Positions 29,257 through 40,033 of a stretch of 64,000 nt of DNA are shown piece by piece. The notes under the pieces are model-generated. The model did not search any database, had not been told where the DNA came from, and saw only the letters and a list, made by a program, of their open reading frames with translations. Position numbers and translations under genes: made by a program. Every line of letters starts with the position of its first letter. Position 1 is the first letter of the stretch. Origin of the DNA: Pseudomonas maioricensis (lineage in GTDB: Bacteria > Pseudomonadota > Gammaproteobacteria > Pseudomonadales > Pseudomonadaceae). The stretch spans positions 437,067 to 501,066 of the forward strand of contig NZ_LOHG01000001.1 of NCBI RefSeq assembly GCF_022790535.1. Reading direction: 5' to 3'.

Positions 29257-30060
29257 ATGGGTTTCTCCAGGCTGCTTAAAAAGGCGTCCCTAGCGGGCGC
29301 CTTTTTTGTGGCCACGATTTGGCTGCCCGTTGCTCAGGCTCTGTGTCCGGCGCCATCTTCGCTCCCTGTTGCGCAGGTCGAGCGGGTGGTTGATGGCGAT
29401 ACCCTGCGCCTGAAGGATGGCCGCAACGTACGCATGGTCGGTCTCAATACGCCCGAGACGGGCAAGAAAGGCCGCTCTGCCGAGCCGTTTGCCGAGGCTG
29501 CCCAACGTCGCTTGCAAACGCTGGTGGCCGAAAGCAACGGCAGCGTCAGTTTACTGATCGGTCAGCAGGCCAAGGATCATTACGGCCGTGTGCTTGCCAA
29601 TGTCTATGATCGCAATGGCGCCAATCTCGAAGCGCAACTGTTGAGCGAAGGGCTGGGTTATCTGGTCGCCGTATCGCCTAACGTAGCGCTAGTGGATTGC
29701 CAGCAGGCTGCCGAGCGATCTGCTCGTCAGGCAGGTCTTGGTCTTTGGCGTAAATCGCCGGTGCAACCAGCCAGCCAGATCGACAAAGGCGGTTTTGCGC
29801 TGGTCTCCGGGCAGATCGTCGATGTGCAGCGTAATGGCGGCGGCATGTGGATTGAATTGCAAGGTTCGCTGGTGCTGCGTATCGCCCCTGATCTGGTCAG
29901 CCAGTTCGACTCCAAAACACTGAGCCGTCTGAAGGGCCAGCGTATCGAGGCGCGTGGCTGGGTCGTTGATCGCTCTCGTCGCGGTGGTCTCAAAGAGGGC
30001 CAGGCACGCTGGATGATGCCGATTACCCATCCGGCGATGCTTGATCTGTCAGCCCTCTGA
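29257..30060 (+). CDS. Secreted thermonuclease-family (SNase-like) protein
   Basis: A 267-residue protein with an N-terminal signal peptide (RLLKKASLAGAFFVATIWLPVAQA) and a staphylococcal-nuclease-like domain at about 40-165. Family motifs are VERVVDGDTLRL, VRMVGLNTPETG and KDHYGRVLANVY, which include the active-site Arg and acidic residues. The C-terminal 100 residues are a separate, less conserved module. The ATG at 29257 has TGGAAA upstream; a TTG at 29236 gives seven more residues. The gene follows rpmE closely, and its first codons overlap an intrinsic terminator. Confidence 0.88.
   Translation: MGFSRLLKKASLAGAFFVATIWLPVAQALCPAPSSLPVAQVERVVDGDTLRLKDGRNVRMVGLNTPETGKKGRSAEPFAEAAQRRLQTLVAESNGSVSLLIGQQAKDHYGRVLANVYDRNGANLEAQLLSEGLGYLVAVSPNVALVDCQQAAERSARQAGLGLWRKSPVQPASQIDKGGFALVSGQIVDVQRNGGGMWIELQGSLVLRIAPDLVSQFDSKTLSRLKGQRIEARGWVVDRSRRGGLKEGQARWMMPITHPAMLDLSAL
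29277..29307 (+). terminator. Intrinsic terminator of rpmE inside the next coding region
   Basis: AAAAAGGCG-T-CCC-TAGC-GGG-CGCCTTTTTT is a stem of about twelve pairs with one bulge and a T run. It lies in codons 7-17 of the nuclease gene and would act as an attenuator for read-through from rpmE. Confidence 0.75.
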
Positions 30061-30074
30061 TTAGTTGCTGAACC

Positions 30075-30167
30075 CCCTGTAGGAGTGAGCTTGCTCGCGA
30101 TAGCGGTGTGTCAGTGAAAAAAATTTTTTGGTTGAACGCTATCGCGAGCAAGCTCACTCCTACAGGG
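30075..30167. repeat. REP-like inverted repeat, GTGAGCTTGCTCGCGATAGCG type
   Basis: Perfect 31-bp arms at 30075-30105 and 30137-30167, loop 31 bp, between the nuclease gene and the malic enzyme gene. Confidence 0.88.
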
Positions 30168-30326
30168 CGCGCGCGACGTGCTAGCGCTTCAACCTCCTCG
30201 CCTCTAAGCGTAAAGTCTTAGTCCTCGCCTATTGACAGTTGTGACTGGCCAGTCTTGTTAGGACTTTGCATCTTGCGTATCCTCGGCGGTCCGTCTGTCC
30301 CACAGTAAAAAAAGCGGAATGCCCAC

Positions 30327-31595
30327 ATGTCTGATTTGAAAACTGCCGCGCTTGAATATCACGCCAATCCTCGTCCGGGGAAACTGAGCGTAGAACTCAC
30401 CAAGCCCACCGCAACCGCTCGCGACCTGGCCCTGGCATACAGCCCTGGTGTTGCCGAGCCTGTGCGTGAAATCGCCCGTGACCCTGAGCTGGCCTACAAG
30501 TACACCGGCAAAGGTAACCTGGTAGCAGTTATTTCCGATGGCACCGCAATCCTTGGCCTGGGTGATCTGGGTCCATTGGCTTCCAAGCCAGTGATGGAAG
30601 GCAAGGGCGTTCTGTTCAAGCGTTTCGCCGGTATCGACGTATTCGATATCGAAGTTGATTCGGAAAGCCCACAGGCTTTCATCGACACCGTAAAACGCAT
30701 CTCCATCACTTTCGGCGGTATCAACCTCGAAGACATCAAGGCGCCTGAGTGCTTTGAGATCGAGAAAGCGCTGATCGAGCAATGCGACATCCCGGTTTTC
30801 CACGATGACCAGCACGGCACCGCGATCGTTACCGCAGCCGGCATGATCAACGCCCTGGAAATCGTCGGCAAGAACCTCGCTGACGCCAAAATCGTCTGCC
30901 TGGGCGCTGGTGCTGCGGCCATCTCCTGCATGAAGTTGCTGGTGAGCATGGGCGCTCGCATCGAAAACATCTTCATGATCGACCGTTCCGGCGTGATCCA
31001 CTCCGGTCGTACCGATCTGAACCAGTACAAGGCTGTGTTCGCTCACGCGACTGAGAAGCGCACTCTGGCTGACGCCCTTGACGGCGCAGACGTGTTCGTT
31101 GGCTTGTCCGGCCCGAACCTGCTGAGCGCTGAAGGTCTGAAGTCGATGGCCAAGGATCCGATCGTGTTCGCTTGCTCGAACCCTGATCCAGAAATAGCTC
31201 CAGAGCTGGCTCACGCTACCCGTAGCGATGTGATCATGGCGACCGGTCGTTCCGACTACCCGAACCAGGTCAACAACGTACTGGGCTTCCCGTTCATCTT
31301 CCGTGGTGCTCTGGACGTTCGCGCCAAGCGCATCAATGAAGAAATGAAGATCGCAGCGGCCAATGCCCTGCGTGAACTGGCCAAGCTGCCAGTGCCTCAG
31401 GAAGTGTGCGATGCCTACGGTGGTATCAAGCTGGAATTCGGTCGTGAGTACATCATCCCGAAACCAATGGACTCCCGTCTGCTGGGCCTGATCGCTGATG
31501 CTGTTGCCAAGGCAGCCATCGAGAGCGGCGTTGCAACCCTGCCGTATCCAAAGCACTACCCGCTGACCAGCGTTGATGACGTTTTTAACGGCTAA
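30327..31595 (+). CDS. maeB: Malic enzyme (short, NADP-type)
   Basis: A 422-residue enzyme that decarboxylates malate to pyruvate, giving reduced cofactor. It has the malic N-terminal domain ([30 protein letters not shown]) and the NAD-binding domain ([16 protein letters not shown]). It lacks the C-terminal phosphotransacetylase-like domain of long MaeB proteins. The catalytic region [10 protein letters not shown] is intact. The cofactor preference is a family inference. A strong terminator follows. Confidence 0.9.
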   Translation: MSDLKTAALEYHANPRPGKLSVELTKPTATARDLALAYSPGVAEPVREIARDPELAYKYTGKGNLVAVISDGTAILGLGDLGPLASKPVMEGKGVLFKRFAGIDVFDIEVDSESPQAFIDTVKRISITFGGINLEDIKAPECFEIEKALIEQCDIPVFHDDQHGTAIVTAAGMINALEIVGKNLADAKIVCLGAGAAAISCMKLLVSMGARIENIFMIDRSGVIHSGRTDLNQYKAVFAHATEKRTLADALDGADVFVGLSGPNLLSAEGLKSMAKDPIVFACSNPDPEIAPELAHATRSDVIMATGRSDYPNQVNNVLGFPFIFRGALDVRAKRINEEMKIAAANALRELAKLPVPQEVCDAYGGIKLEFGREYIIPKPMDSRLLGLIADAVAKAAIESGVATLPYPKHYPLTSVDDVFNG

Positions 31596-31613
31596 TCGCT
31601 GATTCAGAAACAC

Positions 31614-31645
31614 AAAAAACCCTGCAGCGATGCAGGGTTTTTTTT
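31614..31645 (+). terminator. Intrinsic terminator after the malic enzyme gene
   Basis: AAAAAACCCTGCA (31614-31626), loop GCGA, TGCAGGGTTTTTTTT. A perfect stem with flanking A and T runs, so it may serve both strands. Confidence 0.93.
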
Positions 31646-31680
31646 GGGTAATGATTGGTCTTGATCTGGCGTTGGACCCA

Positions 31681-31752
31681 ATCGCTGCCTCGCGTTGCTC
31701 GTGAGCTCCTACAAAATCCTGTAGGAGCTCACGAGCAACGCGAGGCAGCGAT
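31681..31752. repeat. Inside-out REP-like hairpin, 33-bp perfect arms
   Basis: Arms at 31681-31713 and 31720-31752 are perfectly complementary over 33 bp with a 6-base loop. The TGTAGGAGCTC ends, which are outermost in the other elements, are innermost here. It lies in the convergent gap between the malic enzyme and PBP1A genes. Confidence 0.9.
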
Positions 31753-31770
31753 AAACGATGACGCGGTCCG

Positions 31771-34230
31771 TCAGAACAAATCGATCGGCGCTGACTCATC
31801 CGCTGGCAGCGGGCTGCCCGGTGCCTGGCCGCCCAGTTCATTGACGCTCGGCGGCGTGTCTTCGCTTTTGAACAGCTCGAAGAATGCGTTAGGCGTACTC
31901 GGAGTCGCTGCGCGGCCACTGATCGGGTCTACACGCAAGCTCAGGATGCCATCTGGTTCAGCCTGCTGATGCAGTGGCTTGTCCTTGAGCGCGGCGCTCA
32001 TGTAGTTCATCCAGATCGGCAGGGCAACGGTACCGCCAAATTCATGACGGCCCAGGCTTTCGGGTTGGTCGAAGCCTGTCCAGACAGTGGTCACGTAATC
32101 GGCGTTGTAGCCAGTGAACCAGGCGTCCTTGGATTCGTTGGTTGTACCGGTCTTGCCTGCGATGTCCGGACGGTTCATTGCCAAGGCACGGCGACCTGTA
32201 CCGCGTTTGATGACGTCCTGCAGCATGCTGTTGAGGATGTACGTGGTACGGCCATCCACAATGCGCGGTGCAATGGCTGGCGCTTGAGGATCAACCGGTG
32301 GGGCAGGCTGTGCCGGGCCCTCGGTCGACGATGTGATCAACGCTGGGCCATTCGGTACCGCTACCGTGTTGGCATGGGGCGCAGGCTGACTGTCGACCGC
32401 TGGCACGCTTGGCGGGTTGGCCTCAAACAAGGTCACACCGTCGCGGCTTTCAATGTTCTGGATCAGGTAAGAATTAACCTTGTAGCCGCCGTTGGCGAAC
32501 GCTGACCAGCCTGTCACGATTTCCATCGGAGTCAGGGTTGCGGTGCCGAGCGCAAGCGAAAGGTTGCGCGGCAGGTCGCTTTTGTTGAAGCCAAAGCGCG
32601 TGATGTAGTCAATCGAAGTGTCGATACCCAACTGCTGCAGCAGGCGGATCGACACTAGGTTACGCGACTTGTACAGCGCTTCACGCAGGCGGATCGGACC
32701 AAGGAAGGTATTGGTGTCGTTCTTCGGACGCCACACCTTATCGAGATATTCGTCAACGAACACGATTGGCGCGTCGTTCACCAGGCTCGACGCGGTGTAG
32801 CCGTTGTCCAGTGCGGCGCTGTACAGGAACGGCTTGAAGCTCGAACCTGGCTGACGCTTGGCTTGCAGGGCGCGGTTGTAGTTGCTCTGCTCGAAGGCGA
32901 AGCCACCGACCAGCGCGCGAATCGCACCATTCTGCGGATCAAGGGAAACCAGTGCGCTTTGTGCGGCAGGAATCTGACTGAACTTGAGAGAGCCATTTTC
33001 CTGACGTTGCAGGCGAACCAGATCGCCGACATGCGCTACGTCAGCAGGTTGTTTTGGGTTTGCGCCCAGACTGTTGGTATTCAGATACGGACGTGCCCAT
33101 TTCATGCTTGCCCAATCAACAGTCTCTTCCTTTTCACCCGTACGCGTGAGGACGCGCAGGCCGGTCTTGTCGACCTGGGTGACGATGGCAGGCTCCAGGC
33201 CACTGATAGGACGTTGCTTGGTCAGCTCTTGCACCCAGCCTTCGCGGGTCATGCCCGGGAAGCGGCTTTCAGGGCCGCGATAACCGTGGCGCTGGTCATA
33301 GTCGATCAAGCCTTCCTGAACAGCCGTGTTGGCGTGTTCCTGAAGATCGCTCGGTACGGTGGTAGTGACGCGGAAGCCTTCTGTATAGGCGTCGCTGCCG
33401 TAGCGACCAACCATTTCTGCACGGGCCATCTCGGCAATGTAAGGCGCATTAACTTCAGGCGTCGGTACGTGGTAGCTGGCATTCAGCGGTTCGTTGAGAG
33501 CCGTCTGATAGGCGTTCTGGTCGATTTTGCCCAGCTTGTACATGCGGCCCAGAATCCAGTCCCGACGCTCTTTGGCACGAGTTGGATTGGCCAGCGGATT
33601 GAAGCGCGAAGGCGCTTTAGGCAGGCCTGCAATCATCGCCATTTGCGCAAGCGTTACGTCGCGAATCGATTTGCCGTAATACACTTGGGCCGCCGCTTCG
33701 ATCCCGTAGGCCCGGTTGCCCAGGTAGATCTTGTTGACGTACAGCTCAAGAATTTCATCTTTGGTCAGTTGGCGCTCAATTTGCAGTGCAAGAAGAATCT
33801 CGGTGGTTTTGCGCGAAAAACTGCGCTCACTCGTCAGAAAATAGTTCTTTGCGACCTGCATGGTGATGGTGCTGCCACCGGACTGGATATGGCCGCTTTT
33901 CACAAGTTGCGAAGCTGCGCGCATCAAGCTGCCGGGGTCGACGCCGTAGTGATTGGCGAAGTTGTCGTCTTCGGCCGAGAGCAAGGCGTTAATGAAGTTC
34001 GGCGGGATTTCGGCAAAGCGGATCGGGGTACGGCGCATTTCGCCAAACTCCGCGATCAACTTGCCATCGCTGCTGTACACGCGCAGAGGAATTTGCAGCT
34101 GAATGCTGCGCAACGCTTCAACAGACGGAAGGTTCGGACTCAGGTAAAGGAAGGCACCGCTGAGGCCGAGTAACAGCGCACAGAATACGGCAACGAGAGA
34201 CCACCACAAAAACTTCAGCAGGCGTATCAA
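31771..34230 (-). CDS. ponA: Penicillin-binding protein 1A (bifunctional)
   Basis: An 819-residue class A PBP making and cross-linking peptidoglycan at the outer face of the inner membrane. It has an N-terminal membrane helix (about 6-28) and a GT51 glycosyltransferase with EDDNFANHYGVD and GGSTITMQVAKN. An OB-like insert follows, then the transpeptidase with the active-site serine in PGSSFKPF and the KTGTT box in AGKTGTTNESKD. The gene is divergent from pilM, as in P. aeruginosa. Confidence 0.96.
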   Translation of the reverse strand: MIRLLKFLWWSLVAVFCALLLGLSGAFLYLSPNLPSVEALRSIQLQIPLRVYSSDGKLIAEFGEMRRTPIRFAEIPPNFINALLSAEDDNFANHYGVDPGSLMRAASQLVKSGHIQSGGSTITMQVAKNYFLTSERSFSRKTTEILLALQIERQLTKDEILELYVNKIYLGNRAYGIEAAAQVYYGKSIRDVTLAQMAMIAGLPKAPSRFNPLANPTRAKERRDWILGRMYKLGKIDQNAYQTALNEPLNASYHVPTPEVNAPYIAEMARAEMVGRYGSDAYTEGFRVTTTVPSDLQEHANTAVQEGLIDYDQRHGYRGPESRFPGMTREGWVQELTKQRPISGLEPAIVTQVDKTGLRVLTRTGEKEETVDWASMKWARPYLNTNSLGANPKQPADVAHVGDLVRLQRQENGSLKFSQIPAAQSALVSLDPQNGAIRALVGGFAFEQSNYNRALQAKRQPGSSFKPFLYSAALDNGYTASSLVNDAPIVFVDEYLDKVWRPKNDTNTFLGPIRLREALYKSRNLVSIRLLQQLGIDTSIDYITRFGFNKSDLPRNLSLALGTATLTPMEIVTGWSAFANGGYKVNSYLIQNIESRDGVTLFEANPPSVPAVDSQPAPHANTVAVPNGPALITSSTEGPAQPAPPVDPQAPAIAPRIVDGRTTYILNSMLQDVIKRGTGRRALAMNRPDIAGKTGTTNESKDAWFTGYNADYVTTVWTGFDQPESLGRHEFGGTVALPIWMNYMSAALKDKPLHQQAEPDGILSLRVDPISGRAATPSTPNAFFELFKSEDTPPSVNELGGQAPGSPLPADESAPIDLF

Positions 34231-34421
34231 GGCTTTTAGGTTTCCAGAATAAAGAACAGAAAAAAGAATGAGTTAAGCGCGGACACTAACAAACAGACAC
34301 GCCTTGAAGCTTGGTTAAACGAAAAAAACGCTGGGCATTATAAGCATTTTTCGTCTCCGAGCGTTATTTGCGCTACTGTCAAGACTGCCGACAGCGGCGT
34401 TGGACAACAAATAATCCGTAA

Positions 34422-35512
<1,091 letters not shown>

Positions 35513-35513
<1 letters not shown>

Positions 35514-36079
35514 TGGCCCGGATTAACCTTCTCCCCTGGCGTGAACAGCTTCGCGAAGAACGCAAGAAGCGCTTCCTCATTGCTCTGGCGGGCGTATTTG
35601 TCGCCTCGATCGGAGCGTTGTTCTTGGTCAATCAGTATTTGAGCAGCGCGATTACCCATCAGGCGGCGCGTAATGCTTTCATTCAGAACGAAGTCGTACA
35701 GCTCGACGAGCGCATCAAAGAGATCAGTGATTTGCGAGCTCGACGCAAGCAACTGCTGGAACGTATGAAGATCATCCAGGACCTGCAGGGCAACCGTCCG
35801 ATCATTGGCCGGGTGTTTGACCAGATGGCGCGCACTCTTCCGGACGGGGTGTACTTCTCGAACGTGAAGATGGCTGACAACCTCATCAGTATCACCGGCG
35901 CGGCAGAGTCGAATAATCGTGTCTCGGACCTGATGCGTAATCTGGACGCCTCCGACTGGCTTGAAGCGCCAAGTCTGACCGAAGTCAAGGCAACAACCGC
36001 TGGCGCGCTGGACCAGGCCAACGTATTTCAGCTGACAGTGCGCCAGACCCAGCCGGGCATTGATGGAGTCAAGCCATGA
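35513..36079 (+). CDS. pilN: Type IV pilus assembly protein PilN
   Basis: A 188-residue bitopic protein. The cytoplasmic N terminus MARINLLPWRE carries the INLLP motif that docks in PilM. One membrane helix lies at about 22-43, and a periplasmic domain begins with a coiled coil and forms a heterodimer with PilO. The start overlaps the pilM stop (TGATG) and the end overlaps pilO. Confidence 0.95.
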
Positions 36080-36699
36080 ATCTTTCTGAGTCGCTGGAAG
36101 GGCTGCGCCGGATCGACCTTGGCGACCTTGACGTCAACAACCTTGGCTCATGGCCTGCGGCGGTCAAAGTCGTGGCGGGCATGTTGTTGATGGTGCTGGT
36201 GCTTGCCCTCGGTTACTTTTTCTACATTCAGGATCTTGAGAGTCAGCTCGATGCTGCACGCGCCAATGAAGGCACGCTCAAAGAGCAGTTCACCAACAAG
36301 GCTTTCCAGGCCGCTAACCTGCAGCCTTACAAGGTGCAGATGACTGAAATGGAAAACACCTTCGGTGCTTTGCTGAGGCAGCTGCCCAGCGATACCGAGG
36401 TACCAGGCTTGCTTGAAGACATCACCCGTACAGGGTTAGGCAGCGGACTGGAGTTCGAAGAAATCAAATTGCTGCCTGAAGCTGCTCAGCAGTTTTACAT
36501 CGAATTGCCGATACAGATCACCGTAGTCGGCGCCTATCACGACCTGGCAACTTTTGTCAGTGGCGTTGCGAGCTTGCCGCGGATCGTTACCCTGCACGAC
36601 TTTGAGATCAAACCTGTGGACGCTTCCAATCCCTCCAGGTTGCGCATGAACATTCTTGCCAAGACCTATCGCTATAACGATGAAGGGCTCAAGAAATGA
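36076..36699 (+). CDS. pilO: Type IV pilus assembly protein PilO
   Basis: A 207-residue inner-membrane protein. It has a short cytoplasmic N terminus, a membrane helix at about 32-53 (VVAGMLLMVLVLALGYFFYI), a coiled coil, and a ferredoxin-like periplasmic domain that pairs with PilN and contacts PilP. It overlaps pilN and pilP by 4 bases each, so translation is coupled. Confidence 0.95.
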   Translation: MNLSESLEGLRRIDLGDLDVNNLGSWPAAVKVVAGMLLMVLVLALGYFFYIQDLESQLDAARANEGTLKEQFTNKAFQAANLQPYKVQMTEMENTFGALLRQLPSDTEVPGLLEDITRTGLGSGLEFEEIKLLPEAAQQFYIELPIQITVVGAYHDLATFVSGVASLPRIVTLHDFEIKPVDASNPSRLRMNILAKTYRYNDEGLKK

Positions 36700-37223
36700 G
36701 GCTGGCGCGATTGTTGTGCGCCAGTGTGGCGTTGATCAGTCTGGCCGGTTGCAACGATGACTCGTCGTTCGCCGACCTGACGACCTTCATGGATGAGGCG
36801 CGGGCCCGGCCGACGGGCACCATCGAGCCGCTGCCCAAGTTTCGTCCTTACGAGGCGTTTACCTATAACGCGGCGAATATGCGCAGCCCGTTTCAGCCAC
36901 CGATAAAGGCTGATCTGGTCAATCGCTTGAAAGGCTCTCGATTGGTAGCACCTGATGAAACCCGACCGAGGCAGTTTCTGGAGGGTTTCAATATCGAGAC
37001 GTTTGAGATGGTCGGTACTATGGCCAATGACACCGGCACCTTTGCCTTGCTTAAAGGCGCTGGCGGCGTATACCGGGTGAAGGTGGGCGATTATCTGGGG
37101 CGTAATAATGGCCGGATTGTCTCAGTCGATGAATCTCGGGTTGATGTCGTAGAAATAGTTCCTGACGGAGAGGGGGCATGGTTGGAAAGGCCGCGCAGTA
37201 TTTCCCTGAAAGAACGCTCATGA
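36696..37223 (+). CDS. pilP: Type IV pilus inner-membrane lipoprotein PilP
   Basis: A 175-residue lipoprotein linking the PilNO platform to the PilQ secretin. The signal peptide ends in the lipobox LAGC, with Cys19 as lipidation site. A flexible linker and a beta-sandwich domain with YRVKVGDYLGRNNGRI follow. It overlaps pilO by 4 bases. Confidence 0.95.
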   Translation: MRLARLLCASVALISLAGCNDDSSFADLTTFMDEARARPTGTIEPLPKFRPYEAFTYNAANMRSPFQPPIKADLVNRLKGSRLVAPDETRPRQFLEGFNIETFEMVGTMANDTGTFALLKGAGGVYRVKVGDYLGRNNGRIVSVDESRVDVVEIVPDGEGAWLERPRSISLKERS

Positions 37224-37273
37224 AACGAGCACAGCCAAGCACGCAAAACACCCTCGGGTTTGCAGGACGGAAA

Positions 37274-39382
37274 ATGATCATGACCAGGATTCTTTCGGCT
37301 ATCGGTGTATCGCTATGGATTGCGATGATTTCGCCGGTGCTCCAGGCCGCCACTCTCAAAACGCTGGATGTGGCTGCATTGCCCGGAGACAGGATCGAAC
37401 TCAAACTGAGTTTCGACTCCCCTGTGCCTGCACCCAAAGGCTACACCACCGAGCAACCCGCGCGTATTGCACTGGATCTGCCCGGAGTTACCAGCCAGCT
37501 GGCGACCAAGAGCCGTGAGTTGGGCAGTGGTAACGCCCGTAGCGTGGTGGTGGTTCAGGCCCAGGATCGCACGCGGGTCATCATCAACATGACCGCGCTT
37601 GCGCCCTACAGCTCGCGGGTTGATGGCAATAACCTGTTTGTCGTGATTGGCCAGGGCGCCGCAGCGGCACAGGCCTCGCAGCCGACTACAGCTCAGGGCG
37701 CCGCACGTGTTGCCGTGCCGCCACCAGCCCCGGCGAAGCCCAAGGCCTATGCGCCCGTCGGCAAGGCAATCAGAAATGTCGATTTCCAGCGTGGCGAGCT
37801 AGGTGAAGGCAATGTGATCATTGATCTGACCGACTCCAGCGTCGCCCCTGATATTCAGGAGCAGGGCGGCAGAATTCGTGTTGATTTCGCCAAAACCCAA
37901 TTGCCTGAAAAGCTGCGTGTGCGCCTGGACGTCAAGGACTTCGCCACGCCGGTGCAGTTCGTCAATGCCAGTGCTACTGGCGACAAGGCCAGTATCACCA
38001 TCGAGCCTTCAGGGCCTTTCGATTATTCGGCTTACCAGACGGAAGGCAAACTGACTATCAGTGTGCGTCCGTTGACCAACGAGGATCTGGACCGTCGCAA
38101 TGCTGAAAAGCTGGTCTACACCGGTGAAAAGCTGTCGCTGAACTTTCAGGACATCGATGTGCGTTCGGTGCTGCAGCTAATCGCCGACTTCACCAGCCTC
38201 AATCTGGTGGCCAGTGACACGGTGCAAGGCGGCATCACGCTGCGTCTGCAGAATGTGCCATGGGATCAGGCGCTGGACCTGGTGCTGAAAACCAAAGGTC
38301 TGGACAAGCGCAAGATCGGCAACGTGCTGTTGGTGGCGCCAGCCGACGAAATCGCGGCTCGCGAGCGTCAGGAACTGGAGTCGCTCAAGCAGATTGCCGA
38401 GTTGGCACCGCTGCGTCGTGAACTGTTGCAGGTCAACTACGCCAAGGCTGCGGATATCGCCAAGCTGTTCCAGTCGGTGACCAGCGCCGAGTCGAAAATC
38501 GATGAGCGCGGCTCGATTACCGTGGATGACCGCACCAATAACATCATTGCCTACCAGACTCAGGACCGCCTGGACGAACTGCGCCGTATCGTCTCCCAAC
38601 TGGACATTCCGGTGCGTCAGGTGATGATCGAAGCGCGAATTGTCGAGGCCAACGTCGGTTACGACAAGGCACTCGGGGTCCGCTGGGCGGGCGACACCAA
38701 TCGCAACAACAACCATAAATGGAGCGGCTACGGTCTGGATGACAATGGGGACGAAGCCGGTAACACGGGCGATGCGCTGACATCCAATGTGCCGTTCGTC
38801 GATCTGGGTGCAGCCAACGCAACCTCCGGCATCGGTATCGCGTTCATGACCGACAACGTTTTGCTCGACCTTGAGCTCAGCGCCATGGAGAGAACCGGTA
38901 ACGGGGAGATCGTCTCGCAACCCAAGGTCGTGACCTCGGACAAGGAAACCGCGAAGATTCTGAAAGGCACCGAGATTCCTTATCAGGAATCCAGCTCCAG
39001 CGGCGCTACCACCGTTTCTTTCAAGGAGGCCTCGCTGTCGCTGGAAGTGACTCCGCAGATCACCCCGGACAACCGAATCATCATGGAGGTCAAGGTCACC
39101 AAGGATGAGCCGGATTACCTCAATACCGTGCTGGGTGTGCCGCCTATTCGCAAAAATGAAGTCAACGCCAAGGTGCTGGTCGCCGACGGCGAAACCATCG
39201 TAATTGGTGGTGTGTTCTCCAATACGCAAAGTAAAGTTGTCGATAAGGTGCCATTTCTTGGCGATGTGCCGTATGTTGGCCGCCTTTTCCGGCGCGATGT
39301 GGTCTCGGAAGCAAAATCCGAGCTGCTGGTGTTCCTCACTCCGCGTATCATGAACAACCAGGCGATTGCTGTGAGTCGTTGA
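37274..39382 (+). CDS. pilQ: Type IV pilus secretin PilQ
   Basis: A 702-residue outer-membrane secretin forming the pilus pore. A signal peptide ([20 protein letters not shown]) leads to two AMIN domains that bind peptidoglycan (about 25-290), then N0/N1 domains and the secretin core. The core ends with [16 protein letters not shown] and the C-terminal [10 protein letters not shown]. The ATG at 37274 has AGGACGG upstream. Alternatives are ATG 37280 and ATG 37220, which overlaps the pilP stop and gives an unusually long n-region. The start is therefore uncertain, the product is not. Confidence 0.93.
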   Translation: MIMTRILSAIGVSLWIAMISPVLQAATLKTLDVAALPGDRIELKLSFDSPVPAPKGYTTEQPARIALDLPGVTSQLATKSRELGSGNARSVVVVQAQDRTRVIINMTALAPYSSRVDGNNLFVVIGQGAAAAQASQPTTAQGAARVAVPPPAPAKPKAYAPVGKAIRNVDFQRGELGEGNVIIDLTDSSVAPDIQEQGGRIRVDFAKTQLPEKLRVRLDVKDFATPVQFVNASATGDKASITIEPSGPFDYSAYQTEGKLTISVRPLTNEDLDRRNAEKLVYTGEKLSLNFQDIDVRSVLQLIADFTSLNLVASDTVQGGITLRLQNVPWDQALDLVLKTKGLDKRKIGNVLLVAPADEIAARERQELESLKQIAELAPLRRELLQVNYAKAADIAKLFQSVTSAESKIDERGSITVDDRTNNIIAYQTQDRLDELRRIVSQLDIPVRQVMIEARIVEANVGYDKALGVRWAGDTNRNNNHKWSGYGLDDNGDEAGNTGDALTSNVPFVDLGAANATSGIGIAFMTDNVLLDLELSAMERTGNGEIVSQPKVVTSDKETAKILKGTEIPYQESSSSGATTVSFKEASLSLEVTPQITPDNRIIMEVKVTKDEPDYLNTVLGVPPIRKNEVNAKVLVADGETIVIGGVFSNTQSKVVDKVPFLGDVPYVGRLFRRDVVSEAKSELLVFLTPRIMNNQAIAVSR

Positions 39383-39386
39383 TTCT

Positions 39387-39905
39387 GTGCGAAATTTAAT
39401 ACTTGTAGGGCCGATGGGGGCTGGCAAAAGCACCATCGGCCGTTTGCTGGCCAAAGAGCTGCGCCTGCCGTTCAAGGATTCCGACAAGGAAATTGAACTG
39501 CGCACGGGTGCCAATATCCCGTGGATTTTCGACAAGGAAGGCGAGCCGGGCTTCCGTGACCGTGAGCAAGCGATGATCGCTGAGCTGTGTAGCGTGGACG
39601 GCATTGTCCTCGCGACCGGCGGCGGCGCAGTCATGCGCAGCGAAAACCGTCAGGCCCTGCACCAGGGAGGGCGCGTGGTTTATCTGCATGCGTCGGTAGA
39701 GCAGCAAGTCGGGCGTACTGCCCGTGACCGTAACCGTCCGTTGTTGCGCACTGCTGATCCTGCGAAGGTTTTGCGCGATCTGCTGGAGATGCGCGACCCG
39801 CTTTATCGGGAGATTGCCGATCTGGTGGTTGAAACCGATGAGCGGCCGCCACGAATGGTGGTTCTTGATATCCTTGCGCGTTTGGCGGAGCTTCCTCCCC
39901 GTTAA
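39387..39905 (+). CDS. aroK: Shikimate kinase
   Basis: A 172-residue P-loop kinase that phosphorylates shikimate. Walker A is [12 protein letters not shown] at about residues 8-19, the shikimate-binding DSDKEIE and the GGGAVMR motif are present, and the lid Arg is in RDRNRPLL. It starts with GTG four bases after the pilQ stop, so it is probably in the pil transcript. Confidence 0.96.
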   Translation: MRNLILVGPMGAGKSTIGRLLAKELRLPFKDSDKEIELRTGANIPWIFDKEGEPGFRDREQAMIAELCSVDGIVLATGGGAVMRSENRQALHQGGRVVYLHASVEQQVGRTARDRNRPLLRTADPAKVLRDLLEMRDPLYREIADLVVETDERPPRMVVLDILARLAELPPR

Positions 39906-40033
39906 AGCCCAGGCAGAAATGCGCTATCCTCGGCGACCAATAAAAAACAGGACGAGGCACTGCCTTGAGCCACATTTTGCGTGAGTGCCAAAAGCGCTCA
40001 CAGCGACGTATCCGGTAATCAACGTGGGGACAC

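Noticed and set aside
30232..30260. TTGACA at 30232-30237 as -35 of a malic enzyme promoter
   Set aside because: No acceptable -10 hexamer at 16-18 bases downstream, so not listed as a promoter.
30258..31919. Open frame of 553 codons antisense to the malic enzyme gene
   Set aside because: Runs through the intrinsic terminator and the inside-out palindrome and has no protein-like motifs.
32863..34173. Open frame of 436 codons antisense to ponA
   Set aside because: Entirely within ponA, no motifs and no start signal.
38177..39634. Open frame of 485 codons antisense to pilQ and aroK
   Set aside because: Spans two real genes on the other strand; composition of a shadow frame.
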